A stretch of 64,000 nt of DNA from Lachnospiraceae bacterium (GCA_910575565.1 CAJTFL010000004.1:186001-250000); one strand, 5' to 3'. Positions 34,142 through 44,525 are shown, counted from the stretch's first letter. Translations and numbers: made by a program. The notes: generated from the letters alone by a model not told the origin.

Positions 34142-35101
34142 CTATTTAAATGAATTCAGTTTCGCAGCCAGTTCTGCTTGCTTCGCTTCTGGTACTTTTA
34201 AGACTTCCATCGCTTTCTCCGCAGTAACATGAAATCCTTCAATGATATTTCTAAGAGCTTCTAATAATGTTCTTTCTTCTGCCTTCGCAGCTGTCTCCTG
34301 TTTCATATCCTCCCAAGCCTTGCACACATCCACTTCCTCCTCTCCTAGCGGCAATTTCAAGTTGACATTGGCACAATAGTTCAATACGTTGATTTCCTCT
34401 TTTCGTAACTTCTTGAAATTATCTCGGACGGCTTCCTCCGTTTTTCCCTTGTCTTTAGAATACTTGATAAAGGTAAGGACCTCCCTCAGTGATGAATGAA
34501 ATTTGTTCAGCTCATCCTTCGACAATCCATAAGGCGTAATCAAATGAATCTGATAATCCGGCAGCAGGGAAAGAATATGTTCATCCTCTATATTTAACAT
34601 CTCATGGAGGGAAGTCGGCCCGTCCCATTCATCCGGCGAAAACAAAATAACCAGGGTAATTACAGGGATTAATCGGTCTTCCTTATAAAATCCCGATAAA
34701 AATTCTCCCTTACTGTGCCCTTTAGAATCTTTAGCCTCCCTATGGCTGCTTGCTGCTTTCTGAACCTGTCTTGCATAATTTATGGCATCATACACCAGAT
34801 TTTTCACTGGCATAGCATAATTCACTTCCCCCCGGCTCTCAATTCCCAAAAGCAGATAAGCTGCACGTTCATCTTTCATCGCAACCATGCTTTTCATTAC
34901 ATCCCGGTAAACCTGCTCCGGCTCCCCGGCATCATCCGCACCATAGGGGACAATGGTTTCTGCCGCATCCAATTCCCGCAGTTGTTTCGGCATAATCCTC
35001 TGTTGTCCGCCATAAATATAGTAATTAAATGCGTCCGCAAAGATTGTGTTCTGCTTGATATAATCTTTCGTAACCGTGTCTTTACGCCCCAACTCCCTCA
35101 C
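34142..35101 (-). CDS. PD-(D/E)XK nuclease-family transposase/Rpn-like protein
   Basis: 319 residues starting at GTG, beginning KDYIKQNTIFADAFNYYIYGG and containing YLLLGIESRGEVNYAMPVKN (the E-x-K/Q-like core) and VITLVILFSPDEWDGP. This matches the PD-(D/E)XK transposase-family (Rpn-related) proteins that are abundant in Lachnospiraceae; these promote recombination or act as nucleases. The C-terminus has a repetitive Ala/Glu/Lys tail. It overlaps the hicA remnant upstream by 20 bp. Confidence 0.78.
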   Translation of the reverse strand: MRELGRKDTVTKDYIKQNTIFADAFNYYIYGGQQRIMPKQLRELDAAETIVPYGADDAGEPEQVYRDVMKSMVAMKDERAAYLLLGIESRGEVNYAMPVKNLVYDAINYARQVQKAASSHREAKDSKGHSKGEFLSGFYKEDRLIPVITLVILFSPDEWDGPTSLHEMLNIEDEHILSLLPDYQIHLITPYGLSKDELNKFHSSLREVLTFIKYSKDKGKTEEAVRDNFKKLRKEEINVLNYCANVNLKLPLGEEEVDVCKAWEDMKQETAAKAEERTLLEALRNIIEGFHVTAEKAMEVLKVPEAKQAELAAKLNSFK

Positions 35102-35279
35102 CTCTTTCCTTAGTTTTCTTCCAGTATATCATGCCTTCCTTTTTTTTGCAATGGCTGCTTTCACTTCTGGGAACATTCATCTCATATCCATAGCTGTCTA
35201 ACACCTTACGCAATTCATCAAACCGAAAATCTTTTGATAAAGAACAACTACGTGATAATAACTTATCCCACTTTAACAT
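35082..35279 (-). pseudogene. hicA: HicA-type toxin remnant
   Basis: MLKWDKLLSRSCSLSKDFRF then ELRKVLDSYGYEMNVPRSESSH matches the HicA double-stranded-RNA-binding-like toxin up to the conserved SSH. After this the frame changes to unrelated Lys-rich sequence, so the C-terminal half (including the TIPxH region) is lost. No HicB antitoxin is present. Confidence 0.7.
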
Positions 35280-35931
35280 ATTACATTGAATATCTCCTGC
35301 CTATATTACAAGTAAAGTCATATTTGGTGTCAAGAATTTCATATATCAATCAGCGGTAAGAAATACGGTAAATATTCTGATCCTCTAGAACACTATTTTC
35401 CATTTTTTATGCTATTCCTCGTAATGCCACAAAACAACTTGCGTAAAAAGATGGCGAAAAAATGTAACAACTATTAGGTTTTGCTGAAATGACAAATGCA
35501 CTGTATTAAATGTTATGAATCCTATCCCCCAAAGCCATATCAATATCAGTTATGCTCCAATAGATCACCTTAGAATTTAACTTTCTTATATTTCCTATAC
35601 ATTTTTTCCAAATATCCTAATTAAAAAAGAAAGTAAGAATTCTGACTTTGCTAACGCCACTTAAAGTTGGTTCATATTACCTCCATACATACCACTATGC
35701 ACCAGCTTACAACTTTTTGATTTTTGAAAAATAAAAAAGTTGTAAGCTGGTGAAGACCAAAGATACAAAAGAAAATTTCGTATATTCATTCTTTATCCAT
35801 TATTAGCCCAACCACATCCAAGCATTATATGATTAACTATACCATATAAACCAAGCCATACATAAAAAAGAATAATCAAATGCTTAAATTTTGTAAAAAT
35901 GTATTTTACTATTTTTTGCTCATGTTCTATT
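35280..35931. other. AT-rich intergenic boundary of the polysaccharide island
   Basis: Apart from the hairpin at 35700-35752, I see no supported gene. Base composition falls sharply here, marking the downstream edge of the AT-rich cluster. A 68-codon frame overlapping the wecB end was judged unreliable. Confidence 0.6.
35700..35752 (-). terminator. Terminator at the end of the polysaccharide cluster
   Basis: CACCAGCTTACAACTTTTT and its complement form a 19-20 bp stem with A/T flanks on both sides of a short loop, about 180 bp beyond the wecB stop. It should work in either direction. Confidence 0.7.
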
Positions 35932-37074
35932 TTATACAAATTCACTTTTTCCAAATTCCAAAATATTGGCAATTCTCTCACAAGCATGTCCATCACCATA
36001 AGGATTAGATGCTTTACTCATCTTTTCATACTCATTATTATCTATTAACAATTTACTAAATTCGCTATAAATCACATTTTCTTCTGTTCCAACCAACTTA
36101 AGCGTCCCAGCCTCAATCCCTTCGGGTCTCTCCGTTGTATTTCTCATCACCAAAACAGGCTTTCCAAGGCTCGGTGCTTCTTCTTGAATACCACCAGAAT
36201 CAGTTAAAATCAAATAACTTTTTTCCATAAAATTATGAAAATCAATAACATCAAGCGGTTCAATAATATGAATTCTTTCCTCTTTCCCATTAATGGCTTT
36301 TTCACCAAAAACGTCTACCGCTATCCGGCGAACTATTGGATTCATATGAATCGGATAAATTGCTTTTACATCTGGATGCTCATTCATAACTCGATTAATT
36401 GCTTTAAACATATGATACATCGGTTCTCCTAAATTTTCACGACGATGTGCTGTTATCAAAATAAGCCGAGATTTTCCCACCCAATCCAACTCCGGATGAG
36501 TATAATCAGAACATACCGTTGTTCTCAAAGCATCGATAGCTGTATTTCCAGTAACCCATATGGTATCCGCTTTTTTCCCTTCTCTAATAAGATTATTACG
36601 ACTTAATTCTGTTGGTGCAAAATTAAACTGAGATAGAATCGAAACTGCCTGTCGGTTAAATTCCTCAGGATAAGGGGACCATATGTCATAAGTTCGTAAT
36701 CCCGCTTCAACATGGCCTACTGGAATTTGAAGATAGTAACAGGCCAACGCAGCTGCAAATGTTGTACTTGTATCCCCATGGACTAAAACAACATTTGGAT
36801 TCACCTCTTCTAGAACTCTTTTAATATGATTCATTATATTTGTTATCACATCAAATAATGTTTGTTTTTCTTTCATAATAGACAAATCATAATCAGGCTT
36901 AACCTTAAACACCTTAAGCACTTGATCTAGCATTTGTCGATGCTGTCCTGTTACACATACTACTGTACGAATGGAATTTCTTTTTTTTAATTCGCTAATT
37001 AGCGGACACATTTTAATTGCTTCTGGCCTTGTACCGAAAACCAAAAGTATTGTTTTTACACTCTTATTTATCAT
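35932..37074 (-). CDS. wecB: UDP-N-acetylglucosamine 2-epimerase (non-hydrolysing)
   Basis: About 380 residues with the family signatures VFGTRPEAIKM, VHGDTSTTFAAALACYY, HVEAGLRTYDIWSPYPEEFNR and LTDSGGIQEEAPSLGKPVLV. It interconverts UDP-GlcNAc and UDP-ManNAc in the cytoplasm, so the polysaccharide likely contains ManNAc or a derivative such as ManNAcA; no wecC-type dehydrogenase is in the window. The ATG at 37074 has GAGGTG at 6 nt. It is the last gene of the cluster. Confidence 0.95.
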   Translation of the reverse strand: MINKSVKTILLVFGTRPEAIKMCPLISELKKRNSIRTVVCVTGQHRQMLDQVLKVFKVKPDYDLSIMKEKQTLFDVITNIMNHIKRVLEEVNPNVVLVHGDTSTTFAAALACYYLQIPVGHVEAGLRTYDIWSPYPEEFNRQAVSILSQFNFAPTELSRNNLIREGKKADTIWVTGNTAIDALRTTVCSDYTHPELDWVGKSRLILITAHRRENLGEPMYHMFKAINRVMNEHPDVKAIYPIHMNPIVRRIAVDVFGEKAINGKEERIHIIEPLDVIDFHNFMEKSYLILTDSGGIQEEAPSLGKPVLVMRNTTERPEGIEAGTLKLVGTEENVIYSEFSKLLIDNNEYEKMSKASNPYGDGHACERIANILEFGKSEFV

Positions 37075-37106
37075 ATCGTTCACCTCTATTTATTTCTTAC
37101 TTCTAT

Positions 37107-39197
37107 TTAAACAGGATAATATGTTCCAGCAAATTCCAATAGTCCTGCTATAGCTGATGAATTAACAAATACTAACAACACACTAACAATCACTTCTATT
37201 AATTCTGGAAAACAAATAATTTTAACTTTTCTTCCAATAGTATTCAGCAGCTGATACAATCCTCCAATATACGCCCAAGCAAAATATAATGCATAAAGAA
37301 TAAGTCCATTTTCAAATGTTCCCCATCCCAGTATAACTAATAAAAAAACAGAAAAACCTATCCATATCATCATCATTTTTGACATACAATTATCCCATGA
37401 AACAATACATCCCATAATCGCTAAAAATAAAATCATTATTCCAACCATATTAAAATTTGTCACTTCATTCAACTGCCAAGAAAAATATCCAGTCGAATTT
37501 AAAACTTTTGATGATGGCGGAGCAAAAAAACAACCTAAAATAAAGCCACTAAACTGCTTAACAATCTGAATTATTGATATATCTTGTCCCATATAAGATC
37601 CATATGCTGAAAGTTTCCATGTAAGATTAAATAAAAGTTCAAATTTACCAAATAAAAACATAATCCACACAAAAATAAAAGTAACATTAATCATATCACT
37701 TATCCATTTTTTTAAATTTTTAAATGGATTGACATCACTCATATAGGGCAAAAAAATAAAACTTGTTATTAATGTTCCTCCCGCTCCACATATACAAAAA
37801 TAATTTTTCTTCTTTTTGCCAATACAGTTTAACGCCAACATAAGCCAAAAAAAAGCAAAAATATACTGTTCAATTATCACACTAAACAACAAATAAGTAT
37901 AAGTAATTGAATTAAATATCATAAAAATACTTCTTTTTATTCCTTTTATATTTAATAACTTTGCTAAAAATAAATATGATATCAATAAGATAATCGCTTG
38001 TATACAAGCACTAAAAATTGCTTCAAAATAATATTTATTGCCAAAAATCCCAAGTATTCTGGCTATCAAATAAAATGCACCCATAAATGGTGCTGAATAG
38101 ACAGCAAATAGCGGCTGTCTTAAATCATTTTCTGGATGACCCCAGGACAAATATGCATTATATCGAAGTAACTCTGGCGAATCACTTGTATATATAATAT
38201 CATAGTCTTGAACTTCACTATAAAATACATTACTAATTGTATAAGCCTTAATAATAAATCCAAAAAACAACAATAAAATAACCAAATATACAACCCATTC
38301 TTTTTTCAAAAAGCTAGAAAAATATTCAATGCAATTAATTTCTTCTAATGTACTCAATAACTTATGATAAAACCATAATAAACCTATATAAACTGACAAA
38401 ATAGACAAAATGGCAAAAATGCTACTAACTGCTTTAAATACAGCATAAGGAATTTCTAATTGATTACTTATTTTAATAATGTTTTGAGAAGTTATAAATT
38501 GTGTTTGTGCATTTAAACAAACACCTATAGCAGATATCATAGAAAAAATTTTAGTACAAATTCCAGAAAATTTATTAACCTTAAACATTATATCTTTACA
38601 TTGGGCAATTAAAAATGCAAAAGACACAATTCCAAAAACCGCCCCAAACAAACTTCCTATAGACAATCTGCAAGGCAAGCACAATATACAAACCACAGAT
38701 AATAAAATATACCAATTGCTCTTCAAATTAACCTTTAATATGTCTTCATTAAATTGTATTGATATTCCAAATTGCTTAAAAGAATATATTAGTTTAGTAA
38801 CCCACCAAGAAGATACCACATAAAAAAAATAAAACGAAACAACAAATGCAATAATTCCTAGTGCTAAAACAACTGCCTTTGTATTAATATCTATTCCTAA
38901 GCACTTAAACATTAAATCTACTTTTTGATTATTAGAATATTTATAAACTGTCAAAAATCCTGCAAATCCTATTGATATGGCCATCAAAATTGCATATAAC
39001 TTCGCTAAATGCGGCAATTTCTTGTTCGGAGTAATATGCTCAAAAAATGTTGAAAACACTATAGTCATCATTACTATAATCAAACAAGCTGAAATAACCA
39101 TTCTAGAATCAGATAGAAATAAACAAACTGCCGCAATGGAAGAAACCACTAATTTCCAATTGCCGTATATATTTAACATTTTTGACTTTAATTTCAT
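37107..39197 (-). CDS. Large polytopic membrane protein, possible GT-C-like glycosyltransferase
   Basis: 696 residues with about 18 hydrophobic helices. A long loop around 330-365 (YTSDSPELLRYNAYLSWGHP, ENDLRQPLFAVYSAPF) lies after an early helix block, which resembles the extracytoplasmic loops of GT-C glycosyltransferases or arabinosyltransferase-like enzymes, but no definite DxD signature can be assigned. The location between flippase and wecB suggests side-chain addition outside the membrane. Very AT-rich like its neighbours. Confidence 0.6.
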   Translation of the reverse strand: MKLKSKMLNIYGNWKLVVSSIAAVCLFLSDSRMVISACLIIVMMTIVFSTFFEHITPNKKLPHLAKLYAILMAISIGFAGFLTVYKYSNNQKVDLMFKCLGIDINTKAVVLALGIIAFVVSFYFFYVVSSWWVTKLIYSFKQFGISIQFNEDILKVNLKSNWYILLSVVCILCLPCRLSIGSLFGAVFGIVSFAFLIAQCKDIMFKVNKFSGICTKIFSMISAIGVCLNAQTQFITSQNIIKISNQLEIPYAVFKAVSSIFAILSILSVYIGLLWFYHKLLSTLEEINCIEYFSSFLKKEWVVYLVILLLFFGFIIKAYTISNVFYSEVQDYDIIYTSDSPELLRYNAYLSWGHPENDLRQPLFAVYSAPFMGAFYLIARILGIFGNKYYFEAIFSACIQAIILLISYLFLAKLLNIKGIKRSIFMIFNSITYTYLLFSVIIEQYIFAFFWLMLALNCIGKKKKNYFCICGAGGTLITSFIFLPYMSDVNPFKNLKKWISDMINVTFIFVWIMFLFGKFELLFNLTWKLSAYGSYMGQDISIIQIVKQFSGFILGCFFAPPSSKVLNSTGYFSWQLNEVTNFNMVGIMILFLAIMGCIVSWDNCMSKMMMIWIGFSVFLLVILGWGTFENGLILYALYFAWAYIGGLYQLLNTIGRKVKIICFPELIEVIVSVLLVFVNSSAIAGLLEFAGTYYPV

Positions 39198-39200
39198 TAT

Positions 39201-40472
39201 TCAACTCCTGTTCAATTTTATCTCTGAATTACTAATTTTATGAATATTTATTTTTAACATAATATATAATATTAGTTCTGACAACACCGGCGCTAAAGCT
39301 GCTCCATTTCCACTTGCAAAATAAATCAACATAAAATTAAGTAAAATTGTGCTTAATACGCTAATTTGAAAACATTTGCTATATTCTCTATCAAATCCAC
39401 CCCCTAAAAGCAATTGTATCCCTAAGAAATTATTATTAATTGCGATAAGCATCCATGCAAGAAGCGGAATTACCCAATAATAACAATCCGAATAATTTTT
39501 TCCATAAGCAATTTTTATTATTGACTTTGAAAAAACACAGATCACAAATGAGGTCAATATATAAATCGGCAAGACTCTCCTTCTTATCCTATATACAAAA
39601 TCTTTCCCTGTTTTAAAATTATTCCGCATATGTACACTACTAATAGGATATAAGACTTGAGCTACTGGTGTCCAAGCTAACATAAGAATATTGGGAATCT
39701 TTTGTATTGCAGAAAAAATTCCTACCTCTGAACTTGACGCAAATATACTTAAAAAAGTAATTCCTATTGACCCAAATATTTTTGAACTTAATTGTGTTGT
39801 AAAAACATACCACCCTTCCTTAAGCTCCTCTTTTATTTTTTTTAAAGATGGTTTAACAAAATGCAAATTATATTTTCTTATAGCTACTTTCAAGCCAATA
39901 CATCCACTTAAAAATGGAGATGCTGAGTAAAACAAACAATATAACAAAAGATCTGATGATTGTTTTACAAAAGCAAAAATGCAAAACACGGATATGAGCC
40001 TCGATACAATATTCACAATCGATATATATCCCATCTCTTGTTTTCCTTGAAACATCCAATTCATTTGCATACAGTACCCAAAAAGGCAAAACAGTAAAAC
40101 AAACAAACTTGAACATAACTCAATATTATTTTTCTTAAAAAAAATAAATAATGTTGCAAATATACAACATATGACCATTAGCAAACATCTTGCATAAACT
40201 ACGGCTGAAAACAATTCATCTATATTTTTATCATCAATCAGAACTACTTTTCTCGTTGCTGACATTCCAAATCCATATTCAACCAAAATCTGCATATAAC
40301 CAACAATATTAAATGCTATAGAAAACACTCCATACTGAGAAACTCCTAAAACTCTGGTAATGTATGGCAATGTCAATAACGGAACTATTGCGTTAAAAAA
40401 TTGCAATAGATACATCCAAATTCCATTTTTAATTGTCCTTTTACTGATAAATCTATCCATTCTCTTCATCAT
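39201..40472 (-). CDS. wzx: Polysaccharide flippase (Wzx/MATE-like, polysaccharide_synt family)
   Basis: 423 residues, about 12-14 helices, starting with the characteristic amphipathic lead ISKRTIKNGIWMYLLQFFNA and LTLPYITRVLGVSQYGVFS, and LLSIAFNIVGYMQ-type second segment. Wzx proteins move undecaprenyl-linked repeat units across the membrane. The start follows the HAD gene stop directly (TAGATGATG), implying translational coupling. Confidence 0.9.
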   Translation of the reverse strand: MMKRMDRFISKRTIKNGIWMYLLQFFNAIVPLLTLPYITRVLGVSQYGVFSIAFNIVGYMQILVEYGFGMSATRKVVLIDDKNIDELFSAVVYARCLLMVICCIFATLFIFFKKNNIELCSSLFVLLFCLFGYCMQMNWMFQGKQEMGYISIVNIVSRLISVFCIFAFVKQSSDLLLYCLFYSASPFLSGCIGLKVAIRKYNLHFVKPSLKKIKEELKEGWYVFTTQLSSKIFGSIGITFLSIFASSSEVGIFSAIQKIPNILMLAWTPVAQVLYPISSVHMRNNFKTGKDFVYRIRRRVLPIYILTSFVICVFSKSIIKIAYGKNYSDCYYWVIPLLAWMLIAINNNFLGIQLLLGGGFDREYSKCFQISVLSTILLNFMLIYFASGNGAALAPVLSELILYIMLKINIHKISNSEIKLNRS

Positions 40473-41051
40473 CTATACCATATCCTTTGCTCGTACTTTC
40501 CATAAAACCATTTTATGTTTTTTAATTAAATATGCTTGATTTGCTAATCGAGCCATATATATATCTGATTTAGAATCTGAATAAAACTTATCTATTACAC
40601 TATTGGGATACTTTTTCAAAAAATATCTAACCTTTTCTTTACCATAACAATTTTCTTCATAAAATATACCGTTAGATTTATTTACTTTTGAAGCGATAAG
40701 TGCTCTAATACCTAAAATTCTACACACAGGTGCTAAGAGAAATTCAGGAGATGCAGAAATTACTACATCATCATCTCTGTGAATATCAAAATACCATTTT
40801 TCTATTTTTACTTTATAATTTGCCCAAAAATCATCTATTAATTTATCTATTTCGTCAATTCCTTTTAAAAATATAAAAAATTGCTCTTTCATTTGCGTTT
40901 TACTAATAAAGCCTAACTTATAAAGTATCACACCCAAACATTGCCTAGGTAAAAACAATAGCAATTTAACATTTCTTTTTAACGCAAAAAAATAAAAATC
41001 TATTGTACTGTCACCAGAATATATTGTTCCGTCAAAATCAAAAACATTCAT
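40473..41051 (-). CDS. HAD-superfamily phosphatase (HAD-IB type)
   Basis: 192 residues starting MNVFDFDGTIYSGDSTIDFY, with motif I DFDGT, motif II in VVISASPEFLLAPV and motif III K/D in FYSDSKSDIYMA. The frame extends into the UbiA gene but the ATG at 41051, just after the UbiA stop, fits the family start. The pairing with a UbiA-family phosphoribosyltransferase parallels the decaprenyl-phosphoryl-ribose pathway, where a phosphatase removes the 5-phosphate after transfer; that role here is inferred. Confidence 0.82.
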   Translation of the reverse strand: MNVFDFDGTIYSGDSTIDFYFFALKRNVKLLLFLPRQCLGVILYKLGFISKTQMKEQFFIFLKGIDEIDKLIDDFWANYKVKIEKWYFDIHRDDDVVISASPEFLLAPVCRILGIRALIASKVNKSNGIFYEENCYGKEKVRYFLKKYPNSVIDKFYSDSKSDIYMARLANQAYLIKKHKMVLWKVRAKDMV

Positions 41052-41053
41052 AA

Positions 41054-41935
41054 TTACACCATATAAAGAAATATAAACATACATCCTATATAAAACAATC
41101 CAATTCCAATTAGTATTTTATCATGCAAAATCACATCCACTGGATCTCCATCTGAATTTCCTTCAATATCCAGACTATATCGCATAAGTAAGATAATAAA
41201 AATAGGAACTGTCCATACTATATGATTTATCTGTTTTTCCAATGCCCACAATGCATAAAAAGTATCTGTTAACGCCACACATACATACATATTTTTATCT
41301 AAAAAATCATAATTATAATATTCTAATACAGTACGGGTAGTCCCAGCACTTCCCTGCTTCTGGATTTCATTTCTTCTTTTTCCCAACCCCATATAAAATG
41401 CCCCAGAAAAAATTGTAAGATACAGCCAACGCGAAATCTCAATTTGGGTTACAATGCCTCCATATACCACCCTAATAATAAATCCTGATGTTAAAATCAC
41501 AACATCAATAAGAGGTTGATCTTTTAATCCGAGGCTATATAAAACATTAATTATCAAATAGCTAATGACTAATACACATCCCCAAAATGTCTGAATACAT
41601 AAATTAACTAAAACTGAAAGTACAATCAACATTCCTGCTATTACTACGGCTGATCTTATGGGAATCGCACCACTGGCAATCGGTCTATTTTTTTTAACCG
41701 GATGATTCTTATCTTTTTCTGCATCCTGGATGTCATTAATAATATATACTGCAGACGAAACTAAACAAAATGCAATAAAAGCTAAAAATGCATTCGACAA
41801 CTTATCATACTTAAAAAAACTTTTATTAAATATTATTGGCAAAAATACAAGTATATTCTTTATGTAATGCTTTACTCTAAATAGTTTCAAATAAATATAA
41901 AGTTGTTTTTTCACTTTTAATATTTCCTTACTCAT
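41054..41935 (-). CDS. UbiA-family prenyltransferase, decaprenyl-phosphate phosphoribosyltransferase-like
   Basis: 293 residues, about 8-9 helices. The polyprenyl-phosphate/Mg2+ motif is VYIINDIQDAEKDKNHPVKK (first Asp-rich motif), followed by RPIASGAIPI, and the second motif is around YSLGLKDQPLIDV. These match UbiA proteins that transfer 5-phosphoribosyl from PRPP to polyprenyl phosphate. Together with the HAD gene 3 bp downstream it could make a lipid-linked pentose donor (ribofuranose or a product of it) for the polysaccharide. It overlaps the preceding glycosyltransferase gene by 8 bp. Confidence 0.85.
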   Translation of the reverse strand: MSKEILKVKKQLYIYLKLFRVKHYIKNILVFLPIIFNKSFFKYDKLSNAFLAFIAFCLVSSAVYIINDIQDAEKDKNHPVKKNRPIASGAIPIRSAVVIAGMLIVLSVLVNLCIQTFWGCVLVISYLIINVLYSLGLKDQPLIDVVILTSGFIIRVVYGGIVTQIEISRWLYLTIFSGAFYMGLGKRRNEIQKQGSAGTTRTVLEYYNYDFLDKNMYVCVALTDTFYALWALEKQINHIVWTVPIFIILLMRYSLDIEGNSDGDPVDVILHDKILIGIGLFYIGCMFIFLYMV

Positions 41936-43007
41936 AATTTAAAATATCTTTAAGTACCGTTTTACAATCTACACTTTGATAAAATCTAAAAGATTTATTC
42001 GCATAATTTGAATAATTTTCATCAATTTTCTTAATTCCTTTAACAATGCTTTCTTGTGAGTTTTCATCAATAATCTCTCCCATCCCATTTACTTCTATTG
42101 TATACTTTAATCCTGGGATATCATTTCCTAACATAGGCAATGAGTATTTTGCATATTCAAACAATTTATTTGGTGCACAATACGCGCAATTAATACTCAT
42201 AGGATCATATGTTAAAATACCTATATATGCATTTGCAGTAAAAACCAAATAATCGGGAGCCGGAATAAACTCAATATGTACAATAAAAGGATCTATCCTT
42301 ATATAGTCTTTCATTGCTCCACTATCTTTTCCCAACAAGACCAATCTATAACTATCTCCCATGCTTTTTACAGCCTTTATAAAATTTGTTAAATTCCTTT
42401 CTTTATGAATAATTCCTTGATAAAGAATAACTTTTTTTTCTTTAAATACTTGCAATTGCTTTCTATATTTTATTTCTAACTCTCTTCTTCTTCCATCATC
42501 TAAGATAAAATATGGTTTATTAGGCAAAACATATGGTCTTTTTTTCAATTGATAATGTGTTTGATATAAAACCGCACGATCATATTGCGGCATTATTACA
42601 GCATCTGCATCATATATAAGTTTTTTAATATACCTCTCATATCTTGTATACATTTCTAATATATACATAATATAATTATATTTTTTAATAGATGTTCCTA
42701 ATATTTTAAACGCTCCTTGTCCTTCAATAATTAGACAATCAAATGATAATTTCTTTAGCACATTAAGCACTCTTTTTCTAAATTTCAAAGAAGAGAAAAC
42801 TTTTTTTAACTTTAACAAAGAATTATCGAAACAATAATCTATTTGAACATACTCTATTTTCCTTCGCTCAAATTCATTTCGTATGTTGTCTGCAATACCA
42901 CACGCTATAATTTGAACGTTAACCCCTAGATCATCTAACATTTCAATCATACTAATAACTGGTGGTAATGTTTCGATTCTTTCACGTGTAATAACCACAA
43001 TTTTCAT
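41928..43007 (-). CDS. Glycosyltransferase, GT-B fold
   Basis: 359 residues. The C-terminal Rossmann half shows VILYQGIIHKERNLTNFIKA, YRLVLLGKDSG and CAPNKLFEYAKYSLPMLGND, the nucleotide-sugar site of GT4-like enzymes (NKLFEY replaces the usual EGFP block). It is cytoplasmic, probably membrane-associated. It overlaps the polymerase gene by 4 bp (ATGA). Donor and acceptor are unknown. Confidence 0.82.
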   Translation of the reverse strand: MKIVVITRERIETLPPVISMIEMLDDLGVNVQIIACGIADNIRNEFERRKIEYVQIDYCFDNSLLKLKKVFSSLKFRKRVLNVLKKLSFDCLIIEGQGAFKILGTSIKKYNYIMYILEMYTRYERYIKKLIYDADAVIMPQYDRAVLYQTHYQLKKRPYVLPNKPYFILDDGRRRELEIKYRKQLQVFKEKKVILYQGIIHKERNLTNFIKAVKSMGDSYRLVLLGKDSGAMKDYIRIDPFIVHIEFIPAPDYLVFTANAYIGILTYDPMSINCAYCAPNKLFEYAKYSLPMLGNDIPGLKYTIEVNGMGEIIDENSQESIVKGIKKIDENYSNYANKSFRFYQSVDCKTVLKDILNYE

Positions 43008-44386
43008 TCTCTATTTACTTTTATACCTTTCATTCTATTTTTTTTATTCATATCAATAACAATAAATTTAAAAATCCACATATAAATAAATGATTTGATT
43101 TGATACCATGTCAGCAAATGTGCATAAAACCAGTCTTGATAGAAAAGCATAAGACAAGCATGAATACATACTGAATAGATAATTAACATAAATTCCACTT
43201 TACTGTGATATTTAAATATCCCAAATCGAATTATCAGGCTCTCACAATTCTTTTTTTTCACTATTAACGAATACATTATTCCAAATACACTGCCTAGAAC
43301 AAGAGAAAGAATGATTACCCCCTGAATATTAAAATCTGCATAGTACATTCGAAATGCCGAATATACATTTCCCATTTTTACACCATTAATTGTTCTAAAC
43401 TCCAATGTATAATCATATGAATACTCTTGCTTTTTAGTTAATTTAAACAAAAAATCATAAATTCCCCAGAATGTTTCTTCTCCCCATAGCCGTGTATGCT
43501 TTGCAGGATACCTTAAATAATCATCGAATAAAGGAATAGGACCTCCTATATATTTTGCGATATATTTTATTGCAGATATTCCTGAAGCAGTTCTCCCAAA
43601 AACACTTTTTAATCCAGCAAATGCGCCTAAAATCAGGATTACAACAATACCATATTTAGCATAAAGCGCTAATTGCTTCTTTTGTACTAGAAGCCCATTT
43701 CTTTTTTTTAAAATAAAATATATTGCCATAAAAGCAATTGGTACTCTAATCAAATCTAACCTTTGAGCAGTAATAAATGTTATTAACAAGCTAACTAAAA
43801 TTGCTACTACTAATGTTTTCTTTTGACTTTTAGGAGCAATTACCTTATTATTTGCCAAAACATATACTAAAACATATCCGCCACTTTGAATTATCAAACG
43901 ACCAGTACTTATCGCTTTTGGCATTTTAAATGACTCAATTCCATAACTTTCTGCATATACTGTTGCCATCCTAAATCTGGACATCATCCCAGTCCAACCA
44001 TCATCTAAGCCAAAATTTTTGATAATTACCATCCAGTATAATGCTGCAATCAAAACAGATATAATAATATATAAATATAAATGTCTATTAGAAATATAAA
44101 CATAATCCAAACTTTTCGTAGCTGTATAATGGCGGTGAATACCAAAAACCAAATAGTATCCTACTAAAAAAGAGCTAATTCCGCACACATATACACATAT
44201 CGTATATTGCTGTAAAGATCTATTCCATAAATCCCCTAACATTAATGCAAAAATACCAGATGCAAGAAAACCAGTAGTAACTAGTATTGGAGGGGCAAAA
44301 AAATCTCCATTTGACAAAATATATGCTACAATAAATACGCAACAAAAAAACAAAATCAAAAAATATATCATTTCTTTCCTCATCAC
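43004..44386 (-). CDS. wzy: Wzy-like oligosaccharide repeat-unit polymerase
   Basis: 460 residues, about 11-12 membrane helices with one large loop in the second half (about 280-345: GPIPLFDDYLRYPAKHTRLWGEETFWG), as in O-antigen/capsule polymerases (oligosaccharide repeat unit polymerase family). It would join repeat units outside the membrane after Wzx export. Wzy proteins are too diverged for sequence to prove function, but its position in the cluster fits. Confidence 0.8.
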   Translation of the reverse strand: MMRKEMIYFLILFFCCVFIVAYILSNGDFFAPPILVTTGFLASGIFALMLGDLWNRSLQQYTICVYVCGISSFLVGYYLVFGIHRHYTATKSLDYVYISNRHLYLYIIISVLIAALYWMVIIKNFGLDDGWTGMMSRFRMATVYAESYGIESFKMPKAISTGRLIIQSGGYVLVYVLANNKVIAPKSQKKTLVVAILVSLLITFITAQRLDLIRVPIAFMAIYFILKKRNGLLVQKKQLALYAKYGIVVILILGAFAGLKSVFGRTASGISAIKYIAKYIGGPIPLFDDYLRYPAKHTRLWGEETFWGIYDFLFKLTKKQEYSYDYTLEFRTINGVKMGNVYSAFRMYYADFNIQGVIILSLVLGSVFGIMYSLIVKKKNCESLIIRFGIFKYHSKVEFMLIIYSVCIHACLMLFYQDWFYAHLLTWYQIKSFIYMWIFKFIVIDMNKKNRMKGIKVNRE

Positions 44387-44525
44387 TCCAATTAAAAACG
44401 GTTGCAGTCAATCATTCTTCCATTGTTTCATCGAATGTACCTTATAAGTTATAGTTACCTGATTCCCCAAATACCGTCTAGGAACTATTCTCAAAACAAA
44501 TCAAATATAAATAATTTTTTCTATA

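Noticed and set aside
35793..35999. 68-codon minus-strand frame overlapping the end of wecB
   Set aside because: Its only starts lie inside wecB in another frame, it has no ribosome site, and the composition is that of AT-rich spacer with a chance hydrophobic run.
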